A DNA stretch of 45,000 nt from Sphingobium indicum B90A (GTDB lineage Bacteria; Pseudomonadota; Alphaproteobacteria; Sphingomonadales; Sphingomonadaceae): the NCBI RefSeq assembly GCF_000264945.2, contig NZ_CP013071.1, positions 1 through 45,000 of the forward strand, read 5' to 3'. The notes beneath the pieces are model-generated. The model was not told where the DNA came from, made no database searches, and was given only the letters and a program-made list of their open reading frames with translations. Both the position numbers and the translations under genes were made by a program. Shown here piece after piece: positions 42,513 to 45,000 of this stretch; the stretch's first letter is position 1, and every line of letters begins with the position of its first letter.

Positions 42513-45000
<2,488 letters not shown>

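Overview
The window looks like chromosome from a high-G+C alphaproteobacterium of the Sphingomonadaceae (Sphingobium/Novosphingobium/Sphingomonas-like). The evidence is the G+C content, the style of the protein families, and the 23S-5S rRNA genes at the right end. The genus is inference; no 16S is present.

Region 1 (about 1-25.4 kb) is the backbone of an integrated conjugative or mobilizable element (ICE or plasmid-like). Its genes are an SSB-like protein, a CHC2-type zinc-finger/Toprim primase-like protein, a 1,399-residue methyltransferase plus Strawberry-notch helicase, a large ParB-like protein, an ArdC-type antirestriction protein, a DUF2493 (SLOG) protein, a HEPN-like protein, a second SSB, a nuclease of the thermonuclease fold, several small unknowns, DUF3768, ParA-ParB, a MobC-like accessory protein and a relaxase. 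An abortive-infection toxin-antitoxin pair (AbiEi/AbiEii-like) follows the relaxase. No integrase, type IV secretion genes or attachment site are visible, so the other end of the element lies to the left. A six-gene arsenic island (arsR, LMW-phosphatase-type arsC, glutaredoxin-type arsC, acr3, arsN2-like, arsH; 9.38-12.94 kb) sits between ardC and the DUF2493 gene. Its genes are almost all joined by 4-base overlaps, and a 13-bp inverted repeat covers the arsR start codon.

The element's intergenic DNA is unusually structured. There are 22-bp-spaced GGTCAGG repeats at the left edge. A recurrent GGGGAGGGG motif precedes five genes. A two-hairpin leader with apparent compensatory changes lies about 100 nt before three genes. 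An identical palindrome lies on both sides of parAB. Nested inverted repeats occur at 25.17-25.35 kb.

Region 2 (25.4-42.2 kb) is ordinary chromosome: a small lipoprotein, then an SDR reductase, a thioredoxin-reductase-like FAD enzyme and a DUF2189 membrane protein that all carry frameshifts; a LysR regulator divergent from ilvD; a MarR regulator divergent from an EmrA-EmrB-TolC efflux operon (emrA apparently frameshifted near its start); a type III polyketide synthase with an FAD oxidoreductase, facing a SAM methyltransferase whose 3' end overlaps it; and a Kup potassium transporter.

Region 3 (42.25-45.0 kb) holds the 5S gene and most of the 23S rRNA gene on the minus strand. The 23S 5' end, tRNAs and 16S would lie to the right of the window.
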